In this document: positions 15,018 to 23,494 of the stretch, in pieces
How positions within the stretch are numbered: the stretch's first letter is position 1
How the letters are laid out: each line of letters begins with the position of its first letter
Origin: Nitrososphaerales archaeon
GTDB taxonomy: Archaea; Thermoproteota; Nitrososphaeria; Nitrososphaerales; Gagatemarchaeaceae
DNA length: 32,004 bases
Reading direction: 5' to 3'
Assembly (NCBI GenBank): GCA_014874415.1
Contig: JACWAI010000037.1
Coordinates: 1 to 32,004, forward strand
Made by a program: the position numbers and the translations under genes
Notes under the pieces: generated by a model
Told to the model about the DNA's origin: nothing
Databases searched by the model: none
Seen by the model: the letters and a program-made list of their open reading frames with translations, nothing else

Positions 15018-15710
15018 ATGATTCCGAAAGAAGTGACTTCGGACCGAAAGACGGCGAGGATCGCAGGGGTCTTGTTCATAGTCGCGACTGCCGCAAGTCT
15101 GGTGAGCGTGCCGTTCTTGGCATCGATGAATGCCCCGGACTACCTGACCAGTGTCTCGGCGAATGGGAGCCAGGTGGAAATCGGCGCGCTACTCTCGTTC
15201 ATCGCTGCCGTCGCGTCAGCGAGCATCGCAATCGCGCTGTACCCGGTGCTGAAGAGATACCGGGAGGGCCTCGCTCTGGGGGCCGTCGGTTTCAGGCTTA
15301 TCGAAGGGGCGTTCTATATTGTCGGGATAGTCTTCCTGCTGTCGCTGTTGACGTTGAGCCAGGAATTCGTAAAGCCCGGAGCTCCTGATGTATCGTATTT
15401 CCAGACCCTGGGCGCGGTGATGCTGGCAGGGTATCACGTCGCGGGGAATGCGGCCTCCGTGACGGCCTTCTCTATAGGAGCTCTGCTGTATTATTACATA
15501 TTCTATCAGACAGGGCTAATCCCCCGATGGCTGTCTGGGTGGGGCCTCGTTGCGGCCGTGCTGTGCATGATTGCAGGCGCATTGGTCCTGCTCGGTCTCG
15601 TCGGTCCACTGTCGGCGTCTCAGGCAGTTCTGGCCCTCCCGATAGGGGTCCAGGAGATGGTCCTTGCGGTCTGGCTGATAGTCAAGGGGTTCAGCCAGCC
15701 TCGAGTCTAA
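15018..15710 (+). CDS. DUF4386-family membrane protein
   Basis: A 230 aa protein from the ATG at 15018. Six predicted TM segments in DUF4386 style: TARIAGVLFIVATAASLVSV begins TM1; a soluble loop and a second TM lead into YPVLKRYREGLALGAVGFRL (the conserved basic loop of the family); and the C-terminal GLIPRWLSGWGLVAAVLCMI is the most recognisable family signature. Function is unknown for the family. The C-terminus is short and cytoplasmic. It is transcribed divergently from 14428-14865. Confidence 0.8.
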   Translation: MIPKEVTSDRKTARIAGVLFIVATAASLVSVPFLASMNAPDYLTSVSANGSQVEIGALLSFIAAVASASIAIALYPVLKRYREGLALGAVGFRLIEGAFYIVGIVFLLSLLTLSQEFVKPGAPDVSYFQTLGAVMLAGYHVAGNAASVTAFSIGALLYYYIFYQTGLIPRWLSGWGLVAAVLCMIAGALVLLGLVGPLSASQAVLALPIGVQEMVLAVWLIVKGFSQPRV

Positions 15711-15739
15711 TCCGCCATGGTCGACTCTGAGATTGGAAG

Positions 15740-16288
15740 CTAGGCCTTCCGCATTTCGTGCCTTATCCACCAGGTCACCCCGATGGCGATGGGGATCCCG
15801 AAGATGACTAGGACCCACACCAGGATGGTGACCATGGAGTTGACGATATAATCCAGGGTGAAGGCTGAAATGGGGACGTTCCACTTTCCGTCCAAGTAGA
15901 CTTTGAGGCAGAACGCGAGGAAGAATAGAAACGACACCCCGCCGCTCCCTCCAGTCGAGCGCCCACGTCGAAGGTGGCACGCTCTTCGTTCGTCTTCTGG
16001 GAGCCTTTTCCACCACCACCGCCAGACGACAACAGCGGCCACGATTATCGGGACTCCGATCAGCAGGACCTCCCAGAAGATCGAATAGAGGATGAAGTTC
16101 GCGAGGTTCCCAATGGTCCAGAAGCCGAGGGCCGACGGCACCAGGCCAGACGACTGGGCGCTGCTTACGAACCACAAGAATACGTAGACTGCGCCAGCGA
16201 AGGTCAGGGCGCCTGCAAGCACGAGCATGGCGACAGCGCCCCAGTGCCTCATCATGAAGCCCCTCCAAGCGGAGCCGCCAGTACTCAT
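15740..16288 (-). CDS. Multi-TM membrane protein of unknown function
   Basis: A 182 aa protein from the ATG at 16288. A GATTAGAT box ~27 bp upstream favours this over the TTG at 16297. Four TM segments (~15-40, ~60-85, ~118-132, ~145-170) are interrupted by a basic Arg-rich cytosolic loop (RRACHLRRGRSTGGSGG). The pattern WRWWWKRLPEDE after TM2 is characteristic but I do not know a named family. The gene is convergent with DUF4386, with ~30 bp between stops. Confidence 0.6.
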   Translation of the reverse strand: MSTGGSAWRGFMMRHWGAVAMLVLAGALTFAGAVYVFLWFVSSAQSSGLVPSALGFWTIGNLANFILYSIFWEVLLIGVPIIVAAVVVWRWWWKRLPEDERRACHLRRGRSTGGSGGVSFLFFLAFCLKVYLDGKWNVPISAFTLDYIVNSMVTILVWVLVIFGIPIAIGVTWWIRHEMRKA

Positions 16289-16422
16289 ACCCTTCAAGAC
16301 CCCGTGGCGTTATCTAATCGTTTACCCTAAACGAATGTTGCCCTCGGCGCAAGGGTCGCATGTCCCGACAAAAGGGAACTGTTAATTCCGTGGGCATGCT
16401 TACGCAGATGCGATAGTCTGCA

Positions 16423-16800
16423 TTGCGCGGCTCGAAGACCGACCTGCCAAAGACAGTCGACGTAGAAGAGCTTACGATATGGGAGACCGACTGGGGAGAG
16501 ATGCATGTGAACATCACCGTGTGCCACAGGAGGCTGGACATCACGCCTCTGCTCAAAGGGCTCCCTGACAACAAGTGTCAGTGCCCGCACTGGGGTATGA
16601 TCCTGAAAGGGAGGAAGGTCGTGAGATACGGGGACCACGAAGAGGTGCTCAACGGAGGGGACGCTTACTACATGACCCCTGGGCACACGACGGTTACCGA
16701 CGCAGGGACGGAGTGGGTCGAAATCAGCCCCAGGGACAAGCTCAAGGCCACTAACGAAGCCGTGGCGCGGAATCTGGCCGCCATCGACATGGGGCACTAG
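16423..16800 (+). CDS. Cupin-fold protein
   Basis: A 125 aa protein with one conserved beta-barrel domain: CQCPHWGMILKGRKVVRYGD corresponds to cupin motif 1, and GGDAYYMTPGHTTV to motif 2, including the P-G-H ending. His and Glu residues in these motifs could bind a metal, but the first motif has a single His rather than HxH. The start is TTG at 16423; GTTAATTCC ~40 bp upstream is a possible box A. Substrate unknown; stand-alone gene. Confidence 0.7.
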   Translation: MRGSKTDLPKTVDVEELTIWETDWGEMHVNITVCHRRLDITPLLKGLPDNKCQCPHWGMILKGRKVVRYGDHEEVLNGGDAYYMTPGHTTVTDAGTEWVEISPRDKLKATNEAVARNLAAIDMGH

Positions 16801-16870
16801 CCCTGTTGCTTGTCTTACTGTTGAGAATCGTGTCCCGACCTTAAGAAGCGCCGGGAGGGTTCGCTTCTCG

Positions 16871-17422
16871 ATGAAAGCGCTCGTCGCCTACGCCAGCAAG
16901 TACGGCTCCACCAAGGGGATTGCCGAGTTCATAGGGGAGACGCTCAGGCAGCGGGGGGTCGACGCCGATGTCAAGGACGTCGATGACGTCAAGGACTTTG
17001 GTCCCTACGGCGCGTTCGTCATCGGAAGCGCCCTCTACATGTTCCACTGGATGAAGGAGGCGAAGCAGTTCGTCTCGCGCAACCGGAAGACGCTCGTCAC
17101 CCACCCAGTGTGGCTGTTCAGCAGCGGACCTCTGGGCAAGGAGCCGAAGGATTCCAAGGGCAGGGACTACAAGGAGGTGTCTGGGCCCAAGGAACTCGAA
17201 GAGCTGCGGAGCTCGGTCAACGCCCTGGACCATCACGTCTTCTTCGGCGCCCTGGACGGGTCGAAGCTCACCGGGATGATTGGTTTAGGCTACAAGATGG
17301 CCATGAGGAGCAAGGAAGCCCGCGAGATGATGCCAGACGGGGACTTCCGGGACTGGAAGGAAATCGAGGCGTGGACGGGCAGCATAGTCGACGCTCTAGT
17401 TCCACAACGGATCTTCCAGTAG
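16871..17422 (+). CDS. Flavodoxin-domain protein (protoporphyrinogen-oxidase HemG-like)
   Basis: A 183 aa protein. The FMN phosphate-binding loop is YASKYGSTKGIAEFI at residues 7-21, followed by GAFVIGSALYMFHWMKEA and VWLFSSGPLG, as in flavodoxin_5/HemG-type proteins. These carry FMN and do electron transfer; HemG oxidises protoporphyrinogen IX in bacteria, but many archaeal homologues lie outside heme operons and their role is unknown. No heme gene is present in this window. A CTTAAG box ~30 bp before the ATG suggests a leaderless transcript. Confidence 0.8.
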   Translation: MKALVAYASKYGSTKGIAEFIGETLRQRGVDADVKDVDDVKDFGPYGAFVIGSALYMFHWMKEAKQFVSRNRKTLVTHPVWLFSSGPLGKEPKDSKGRDYKEVSGPKELEELRSSVNALDHHVFFGALDGSKLTGMIGLGYKMAMRSKEAREMMPDGDFRDWKEIEAWTGSIVDALVPQRIFQ

Positions 17423-17458
17423 GCATCGCATCTACGATAGGGAAAGGGAATGGATTGT

Positions 17459-17496
17459 CTGGGCGACCTTCGTAAACGAGAAGCTGAGCCGCCCAG
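17459..17496. terminator. Possible bidirectional terminator hairpin
   Basis: CTGGGCG (17459-17465) and CGCCCAG (17490-17496) form a 7 bp GC-rich stem between the convergent flavodoxin and beta-lactamase-like genes. A T-rich stretch (TCTAGATTGTC) follows on the plus strand. Confidence 0.4.
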
Positions 17497-17497
17497 T

Positions 17498-18877
17498 CTA
17501 GATTGTCATCTCTTGCTGCGGGGGACCAGTCCTGCGGTACCGGTACCTTTCGTAGAGCAGCTCCACGCCGTGCTGGTTGAACCTGAAGGTCACGTCCATC
17601 CTCGCCCCTCCGCTCAGGGTGTAGAAGTGCGCCAGCCCCTTCTCCTCCCCATCCGGGATGAGGACGATGTCCTTGCCGATGTCCTCGCCTGAGAGCATCA
17701 GGAAGCTGCCGTTGATTTTCACTTCTGCAAAGATCGTTTCCCTGTAGGCCCTGTACTCCCCTTCGAGCTTCTTCAACAGGTTGTCTAGTCTCACTCCTCT
17801 AATCTCTTCGGGGTCTCTCCCTGCGAGCATCGCCATCGCGCTCATGGCGAGCCTCCCCATCCTGTAGCCAGTGCCGTTGGAGAGCAGGATGACCCCCGCT
17901 TTCATGTCCCTGGCGTATTTCATCTCCGCGGTGTAGACTTCGACCGACCCCCCGTGCCCGATGATTTTGTGGCCAAAGAAATCAGGGATTACCTGTAGGC
18001 CGTACCCATACGAGTCTCCACCATAGTTCTCTATCGGCCACTTGCCGTAGGGCTGCTCCATCTTGGCCAGCGTCTCCTTCCCGACTACCCTCTTTCCCTC
18101 GAACTCGCCTCCGTTGATGAACATCGTGACGTAGTTCGAGAGGTCCGAGGCGTTGCTTACTATCCCGCCTGCGGCCCCGTTACCGTAGGGGACGGAGATG
18201 GGGGTGACCTTTGTGCCCCTGATGAGATACGGGATGGCGACGTCGCTGTCGGAGCCGATCTCTGCCTTCTCGAGGAACGTCCTCTTCATCTTGAGTGGGA
18301 CGAGTATCTCGTCAGTCACATACTTCATCCAGTGTCTTCCGCTCACCTTGGTTATTATTTCGCCGAGGAGGACGTAGCCTTCGTTGAGGTAGAAGAGCTT
18401 CTCTCCCGGTTTTGCCTCAACCCAGTCGTCAACGTCGTTCACGAACGACTCCATATCCCCCAGACTCGAAATCGGGAGCCAGTGGTGGTACTCCCCGAAG
18501 GCGGCGAAGAGGAGGACCTCGAGCGAACCCAGGCCAGGGATCCCGCTGGTGTGGCTCAGCAGGTGGTGCACCTCCACGTCCTTGAACGCCTTCGGCCTCA
18601 AGGGGAGGAACTTCGTCACGGGGTCGTGGAAATCCATCTTGCCTGTCTCGACCAGCTTCGCAATGGAGAGCGCGACGAATGTCTTCGTTATGGAACCGAC
18701 ACCGTAGAGCGTATGCTCTGTGGCGGGCAGGGCCGCGGAGATGTCCTTGTACCCGAACCCCCTGGAATGGACCACCTTCCCGTCTTCGATGATGGAGCAG
18801 GCGACGCTGGGGAGCTTGGTCTCGCTCAGCTTGCTGAAGACGAGGTCGTCGAACTTCTGAGGGTCGAACCCAGCCAT
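17498..18877 (-). CDS. Serine beta-lactamase/penicillin-binding-protein-like hydrolase (class C/S12 fold)
   Basis: A 459 aa protein from the ATG at 18877; CTTTTAACG ~27 bp upstream supports it over the GTG at 18883. The active-site Ser-x-x-Lys is in YGVGSITKTFVALSIA (S62, K65), the Tyr-x-Asn motif is YLNEGYVLLGE near residue 160, and HGGSVEV near the C-terminal side of the catalytic domain occupies the KTG/HxG position. A ~100-residue C-terminal beta-domain follows (KINGSFLMLSGEDIGKD). Such archaeal S12 proteins are usually esterases or peptidases rather than true beta-lactamases. No signal peptide, so probably cytoplasmic. Confidence 0.85.
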   Translation of the reverse strand: MAGFDPQKFDDLVFSKLSETKLPSVACSIIEDGKVVHSRGFGYKDISAALPATEHTLYGVGSITKTFVALSIAKLVETGKMDFHDPVTKFLPLRPKAFKDVEVHHLLSHTSGIPGLGSLEVLLFAAFGEYHHWLPISSLGDMESFVNDVDDWVEAKPGEKLFYLNEGYVLLGEIITKVSGRHWMKYVTDEILVPLKMKRTFLEKAEIGSDSDVAIPYLIRGTKVTPISVPYGNGAAGGIVSNASDLSNYVTMFINGGEFEGKRVVGKETLAKMEQPYGKWPIENYGGDSYGYGLQVIPDFFGHKIIGHGGSVEVYTAEMKYARDMKAGVILLSNGTGYRMGRLAMSAMAMLAGRDPEEIRGVRLDNLLKKLEGEYRAYRETIFAEVKINGSFLMLSGEDIGKDIVLIPDGEEKGLAHFYTLSGGARMDVTFRFNQHGVELLYERYRYRRTGPPQQEMTI

Positions 18878-18959
18878 GGACACGTTGTCCTGGGCGACTC
18901 GTTAAAAGCGCTCTCGCCAGGTATTATCACTGCGAACACACATATCTGCTCAAGGCAGC

Positions 18960-19406
18960 ATGTCGTCGTCCGTGAGCCAAGACCGGGTGTCCGCTTTCGA
19001 CTACAGGAGGTGGGGGCCAGGGGTCATACTGATGCTGGGAGCTCTCCTGGCCATCGGGGCTGTTTTGTTCGTCGAAGGTTACATCGTACAGTCGGCAGGC
19101 CGTCTTGTCATCGGCGCCCTGCTTCTGGGCGGGGCCGTCCTGGTCTTCTTCGTAAAGGTCGGGGAAGAGATCCAGCCGGTCACGGCGAAGTGGGAAATAA
19201 CTGGGGAAATCGGGGAGGTGGTCAGGGAAGTGGGAAACAGGTCGAAGGGCATAGTGAGGGTCCGTTCCGAGCTCTGGTCAGCCCTGAGCGAGACGCCCCT
19301 CCCCCCTGGAACGAAGGTGCGGGTCACAAGAACGGACGGCCTCCTTGCGTGGGTGGAGAAGGCCGAGGGCGCGGACACTACCACCGTTCGGAGCACTTCA
19401 GGATGA
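18960..19406 (+). CDS. NfeD-like membrane protein with C-terminal OB-fold
   Basis: A 148 aa protein with two TM segments (~20-40 and ~48-66), then an OB-fold domain typical of short NfeD proteins: ITGEIGEVVREVGNRSKGIV, RVRSELWSALSE, and PLPPGTKVRVTRTDGLLAWVE. NfeD partners stomatin-like proteins at membranes; no stomatin gene is adjacent here. It is divergent from the beta-lactamase-like gene. The 3' end overlaps the opposite M19 coding end by ~29 bp. Confidence 0.75.
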   Translation: MSSSVSQDRVSAFDYRRWGPGVILMLGALLAIGAVLFVEGYIVQSAGRLVIGALLLGGAVLVFFVKVGEEIQPVTAKWEITGEIGEVVREVGNRSKGIVRVRSELWSALSETPLPPGTKVRVTRTDGLLAWVEKAEGADTTTVRSTSG

Positions 19407-20378
19407 ATCTGTAGGCGTTGTCGTTCAGCACTCCCTCCGTCAGTTTGGATGCCAGCCCTGCACCCTTCAGTGCACTTCTGAGACTCCCTAGCTTCGAAAG
19501 GTCTTCGAGCCCCACCGGCGTCAGCCCCATCCCAAGGTAGTCCGTCCCCAGAGCAGGCAATGCTTCCCCCCCGAGCTTGATCATGCGTCTGGCGTGGTCG
19601 GTCAGCCGTTCCGGGGTGTACGGCTCCCCGATGCAGCTCCTGATGAAGGTCAGCCCGACTATCCCGCCACGCCTTCCCGTCTTCTTGATGAGGGCGTCCG
19701 AGATGTTCCTCTTGCTCTCATGCTCGGCCGAGGCGTTGGAGTGGCTGAAGAAAGGGGGGCCTCGGAGAAAGCGAGTGTATCGGACGACGTTCTCGGGGAT
19801 GGATGCGAGAGGTCGACCATCACCCCCAGCTTGTTGGCCGCGGCGACAAGCGCTTCCCCTTCGCCCGTGAGGCCGTAGTCCTTGACTGACAGGCAGGAGG
19901 CAGCGTACTTGTTGTCGTAGTTCCAGGTCAGCCCGACCGACCTTACGCCAAGGTTGAAGAACACCCTGAGGTCCTCGGGCTCCCCCAGAGCCTCGCACCC
20001 TTCGATGTGCATGACGATGCCCGCCCTCTCTCCGAGGGACTCGATGTCTTCCCTGGTCCTTACGATCTTGAGCGCCTTCGGGTGCATCTCCTCAAGGGTA
20101 TAGTAGATCTTGACGAGCTCGATGGCCACGTCCCGGGGGGATACAAGGGCGGAAGACGGAGACCAGCTCCCGTACATCCGCTGCATCGCCTCGATCTTCC
20201 TCCTGTTGAGGCTCCCTAGGAGCGGGAAAATCGAGCCGAGGACGAGCTTCATCCCGACCTTGCGATACTTCGGTATGTCGGCGTGCCTTCCTTTGATGTC
20301 TTCGCCGAAGGGACTGACATCTGCGTTCCCGCTCATCAGATAATAGTACCCGATGTCCTCGTGGAGGTCTACAACCAT
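19378..20378 (-). pseudogene. M19 membrane-dipeptidase-family protein, frameshifted
   Basis: Two adjacent frames together make one M19 dipeptidase of about 333 aa. Frame 1 starts at ATG 20378 (AGTTAAATC box ~26 bp upstream) with VVDLHEDIGYY (HxD zinc ligands H6 and D8), then VMHIEGCEALGE (Glu ligand) and VMVDLSHPS (His ligand). It should continue into the SHSN zinc motif, but frame 1 reads nonsense after SDTLAFSEAP, while the next frame gives PFFSHSNAS, RNISDALIKKTGRRGGIVG and LGTDYLG. The switch lies in a run of six C (minus strand, 19754-19759); one extra C restores the family sequence. This may be a real inactivating frameshift or a sequencing/assembly error. M19 enzymes cleave dipeptides using two zinc ions. 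Confidence 0.8.
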
Positions 20379-20471
20379 GGCGGGAAGGGACGAAGTTCTT
20401 GATTTAACTCTCACCGAGGAGCCACTGGCGACCCCAATGTTTTTGGAGGGATTAGATTCGCCGCGGAGCGA

Positions 20472-20768
20472 ATGGTCTCAACAGTCGAAGTCCTCGGTCT
20501 CACTGCAGGCTTCCTAATCGCAGCCAGCCTCGTCCCGCAGATCCTGCGGGTGTGGAAGCTGAGAGACGCCCAGGATATCAGCCTGACCTTCAACCTGCTC
20601 AACCTCGGCGGGACGGTTCTGTGGCTTTACTACGGAATGCTACAGGGGTTGCTCGCGATCGTGGTATGGAACGGGGTGAACACGGGCCTGATGATGGCGC
20701 TGCTGGGCATGAAGCTCAAGTACGGTATGGGCCGCGGGAGCCCCGTCGTGCTTCGGCCTCCTTCGTGA
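20472..20768 (+). CDS. SemiSWEET/PQ-loop family transporter
   Basis: A 98 aa protein with three TM segments. The family signature is LGLTAGFLIAASLVPQILRV (TM1 with the PQ loop), followed by WKLRDAQDISLTFNLLNLGG, then TVLWLYYGMLQGLLAIVVWN with the conserved Trp and the functionally important Asn in TM3. SemiSWEETs dimerise to transport sugars in bacteria; archaeal specificity is unknown. The 3' end overlaps the convergent hflX 3' end by ~53 bp. Confidence 0.88.
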   Translation: MVSTVEVLGLTAGFLIAASLVPQILRVWKLRDAQDISLTFNLLNLGGTVLWLYYGMLQGLLAIVVWNGVNTGLMMALLGMKLKYGMGRGSPVVLRPPS

Positions 20769-21834
20769 CAGTCAGCTCGAGGATGCGGGTCCTGAGCTGA
20801 TGTAGCCCGTCCCCACGGACGGACGAGACCTTTACAGAGTTGTATCCCTTGAACATCGGGTCTGTTTCTATCTTCGATCGCACCCTGGACTCGAGGAGGT
20901 CTACCTTGTTCAGGACTAGCAGTATCCTCCCCGGGTCCACTTCCAGCTCGCTGAGCGTCTCCCTGCAGCTGGAGAGTTTGATTTCTATGCTCTCGGCGCT
21001 CTCGCTGGCGTCGAGCATGAGTAGGACGAGGTCGGCGTAGCGCAGCTCGTCAAGGGTGGACTTGAACGACTCGACGAGGTAAGTGGGGAGCCGGGAGATG
21101 AATCCCACAGTGTCTGACAGGAGGATCTTCCATTTCGAGTTCGAGAGGGCGACCATCCTTGTGGTCGTCGACAGGGTCGTGAATAGGTTCGGTGACATCT
21201 CCTTTGACTCGGCCGACAGCCTGTTGAAGAGAGTCGTCTTCCCGCTGCTGGTGTAGCCTGCGAGAGACACGAATGGGACCCCCAGCTTTTTCCTCTCCGC
21301 GGTGTGGAGGTCTCTGGCAGACCTGCTCTTCTCCAGCTTCTCTTTGACGAACGACATCTGACGTTTCAGCGCCCTGAACTTCACGTCGACGGCGGTCTCC
21401 CCCATGCCCATGAATCCGGCCTGCTCCCCTCTCACGGACAGGCGGACCGCATCCCTCGCCCTTGGGAGGGCATACCGGAGCTCCGCGAGTTGGACCTGGA
21501 GCTTCGCCTCGGCTGTCGTCGCTCTCTTGGCGAATATGTTGAGGATGAGCCGCTCTCTGTCGATCACCTCGGCGTGGGTCTTGCTCGAGAGCTTGTTCGA
21601 CTGGGCGGACGTGACGCTCTCGTCTATGATGATGGTGTCCGAGTGGGTGTCCTCCACAATCGTCTCGAGCTCCTGTGCCTTCCCCACTCCGACCCCGTAC
21701 TCCGACTTTATGATGTCCCTTTGAGTGATGACCTGCGAAACCACGTAGCCCGCAGCCTTCACGAGATTGATGATCTCGCTCTTGGAGAATTCGTCAGGAT
21801 AGGTGACGACGATAGCCTTGTTGCTGTTCGCCAT
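20716..21834 (-). CDS. hflX: GTPase HflX
   Basis: A 372 aa ribosome-associated GTPase. The N-terminal HflX domain includes YGVGVGKAQELE and TIIIDESVTSAQSNKL, then DRERLILNIFAKRATTAEAK, followed by a helical linker (QLAELRYALPRARDAVRLSV). The G domain has G1 GYTSSGKTTLFN near residue 200, G3 DTVGFISRLP and G4 NKVD. HflX rescues or splits ribosomes under stress in bacteria and binds the large subunit in archaea. The C-terminus ends in a basic tail. Likely transcribed alone; a TTTTACG box lies ~40 bp before the ATG. Confidence 0.93.
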   Translation of the reverse strand: MANSNKAIVVTYPDEFSKSEIINLVKAAGYVVSQVITQRDIIKSEYGVGVGKAQELETIVEDTHSDTIIIDESVTSAQSNKLSSKTHAEVIDRERLILNIFAKRATTAEAKLQVQLAELRYALPRARDAVRLSVRGEQAGFMGMGETAVDVKFRALKRQMSFVKEKLEKSRSARDLHTAERKKLGVPFVSLAGYTSSGKTTLFNRLSAESKEMSPNLFTTLSTTTRMVALSNSKWKILLSDTVGFISRLPTYLVESFKSTLDELRYADLVLLMLDASESAESIEIKLSSCRETLSELEVDPGRILLVLNKVDLLESRVRSKIETDPMFKGYNSVKVSSVRGDGLHQLRTRILELTVTKEAEARRGSRGPYRT

Positions 21835-21882
21835 GTCTGGGAGACCTGCTCAGGCACGCGCAAATGGGCGCACGTAAAACGG

Positions 21883-21898
21883 TTGTCCCCGGGAACAA
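21883..21898. promoter_or_regulatory. Near-perfect palindrome TTGTCCCCGGGAACAA
   Basis: A 16 bp dyad (14 of 16 positions symmetric) immediately upstream of the hflX promoter and downstream of the RDD gene stop. It may be an operator for hflX or a terminator. Confidence 0.35.
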
Positions 21899-21925
21899 GG
21901 CAGGGCGGCGTGATGGCTCTGGGCG

Positions 21926-22489
21926 CTAGACGTGGACGACGGAGGTGCCCATCAGGTGATCGCTGTACTTCTCCTGGTAGCCTTTCGAGGTTGCCAATCC
22001 CAGGATGACGTCAAGCAGCAGCAAGAGCCAGTAGATCTTGCTCAGGTTGCGGATGAAGGACTCCCCCATCGTTGGATGAGATCCTGATTTCGCCATCACC
22101 TTGAGCTGGAAGAAGCGCTTGCCGAAGCTCGCACCCCACATCGACTCGGTCACCATGTTGTACAGAATGAAGACGAGGAACCAGAGGATTGAAACGACTC
22201 CTCCGAAGAGGAGCCCGAACGGCGAAAAGCCGCCGACCGCTATGAACAGCGCGGCGATGAAAGTGAGGATAGCCAGCGGGATGAAGACGATCAGCGCGTC
22301 CACAATGAGGGCGACAAACCTGTACGCCCAGTAGCTCTGGGCCTTCGAATCCTTGGTGAGGGCGTCGAACCCGCTAACTGGAGCCGAAGCCGTCGCGGCA
22401 GCCGCAGTGGCTTGGGCTGGAGCGCCGCAGCTCGGGCAGAACGCAGCCCCTTCTGGAATCTCCTTGCCGCACTTCGCGCAGAACGCCAA
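21926..22489 (-). CDS. RDD-family membrane protein with N-terminal zinc ribbon
   Basis: A 187 aa protein. N-terminal zinc ribbon: MAFCAKCGKEIPEGAAFCPS followed by CGAPAQ, with CxxC...CxxC at C4, C7, C18 and C21. An Ala-rich linker leads to an RDD domain: YWAYRFVALIVDALIVFIPL contains the R..D signature, then three further TM segments and WGASFGKRFFQLKVMAKSG. RDD proteins are small integral membrane proteins of unclear role, sometimes linked to ion transport. TAAATA ~40 bp upstream is the likely TATA box. Confidence 0.85.
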   Translation of the reverse strand: MAFCAKCGKEIPEGAAFCPSCGAPAQATAAAATASAPVSGFDALTKDSKAQSYWAYRFVALIVDALIVFIPLAILTFIAALFIAVGGFSPFGLLFGGVVSILWFLVFILYNMVTESMWGASFGKRFFQLKVMAKSGSHPTMGESFIRNLSKIYWLLLLLDVILGLATSKGYQEKYSDHLMGTSVVHV

Positions 22490-22590
22490 TCTCCCTGCTC
22501 CTCTGCAAGCATGTTCGGGGCGTCTATTTATTGCCTATTACCAGAATCTACTATAGAAGAGTCTACACAAACCCTACCAGAACAAATCAG

Positions 22591-23490
22591 CTACAGCAGT
22601 CCGATGAGGACCCCTGCCGCTATGCCCGCCGCGGGAAAGACGATCCAGCTCAGCGCCACCAGGAAGAACGGCTTCGCCGAGAAGAACTTGGTCTTGTAGG
22701 ATACGCCCGCGCCAAACACAGCCGTGTTCTGGACCGTCGTGTTGGCCATGGGAATTCCGACCAAAGTGGATGCCTCGACGAGCACCGCCGATGTCAGCAT
22801 CGACGACATGGCGTTCGAGTACCCCAGATCGAACATATCTGACGTCACCCTCCTGATCTCCCCGGCGCTCAGGAAGAAGGTGCCGACGACGACGCCGGCG
22901 ATGGCGAGCGGGACTGACAACCCTCCGAAGCCCTCCACGGCGACCACGAGCCCTATCGTGTTCGCGCCCAGGGTGAAGGCGAACATGAAAGACACCAGGA
23001 TCAGGAGCGCCTTGTACACTTCTATCTTGGCCCAGAAGTCGTTCGTCCCCACCCTGGCTGTGAGCCTGGCGATCAGGGGGGTGGCGACCAGCGCGGCGGC
23101 CGGTGCGGCCATCCACGCCAATATCATGAAGAAGAAATAGGAATTGAAAGCCAGAGCGACGCCTGCGAACAGCGCCGGTAGGGTGTACGTCAGAGAGAGG
23201 GGCAGCCTTGCGAAGTGCGCTACTGTAAAGAGCGCCAGCGTTATAGTAAGCACGATGAGAACCGTCTCCGAAGACAGCCCCTTGGCGAGGTGCGTGGCCG
23301 CCGTCGCCATGCTTGTCCCCTGGAAGAGCAAACCCAATGAAACGCCCACTACTTCTATCAGCAGGGCGCTCCTCGTCTTGAGGACCTTGGCGCCGATCAG
23401 GTTTCCTATGCTCGCCTGCGCGTTGTTCCCCGAAACCAGGAGTATCAGGAGGGTCGCAACCGCCAGCAGGAGCGGTCCTATGACGTCCAC
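22591..23490 (-). CDS. PiT-family inorganic phosphate transporter
   Basis: A 299 aa protein with about eight to nine TM segments. The two inverted PiT signatures are recognisable: LLVSGNNAQASIGNLIGAKV in the first half and FTLGANTIGLVVAVEGFGG in the second, matching the GANDxANx pattern. PiT permeases import metal-phosphate with H+ or Na+. It is shorter than the usual 330-500 residues because the central loop is minimal. It starts at GTG 23490, 4 bp after the DUF47 gene, with AGGTGAT of that gene's end serving as ribosome-binding site, so the two are co-translated. Second gene of the DUF47-pit operon. Confidence 0.85.
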   Translation of the reverse strand: MDVIGPLLLAVATLLILLVSGNNAQASIGNLIGAKVLKTRSALLIEVVGVSLGLLFQGTSMATAATHLAKGLSSETVLIVLTITLALFTVAHFARLPLSLTYTLPALFAGVALAFNSYFFFMILAWMAAPAAALVATPLIARLTARVGTNDFWAKIEVYKALLILVSFMFAFTLGANTIGLVVAVEGFGGLSVPLAIAGVVVGTFFLSAGEIRRVTSDMFDLGYSNAMSSMLTSAVLVEASTLVGIPMANTTVQNTAVFGAGVSYKTKFFSAKPFFLVALSWIVFPAAGIAAGVLIGLL

Positions 23491-23494
23491 ACCA

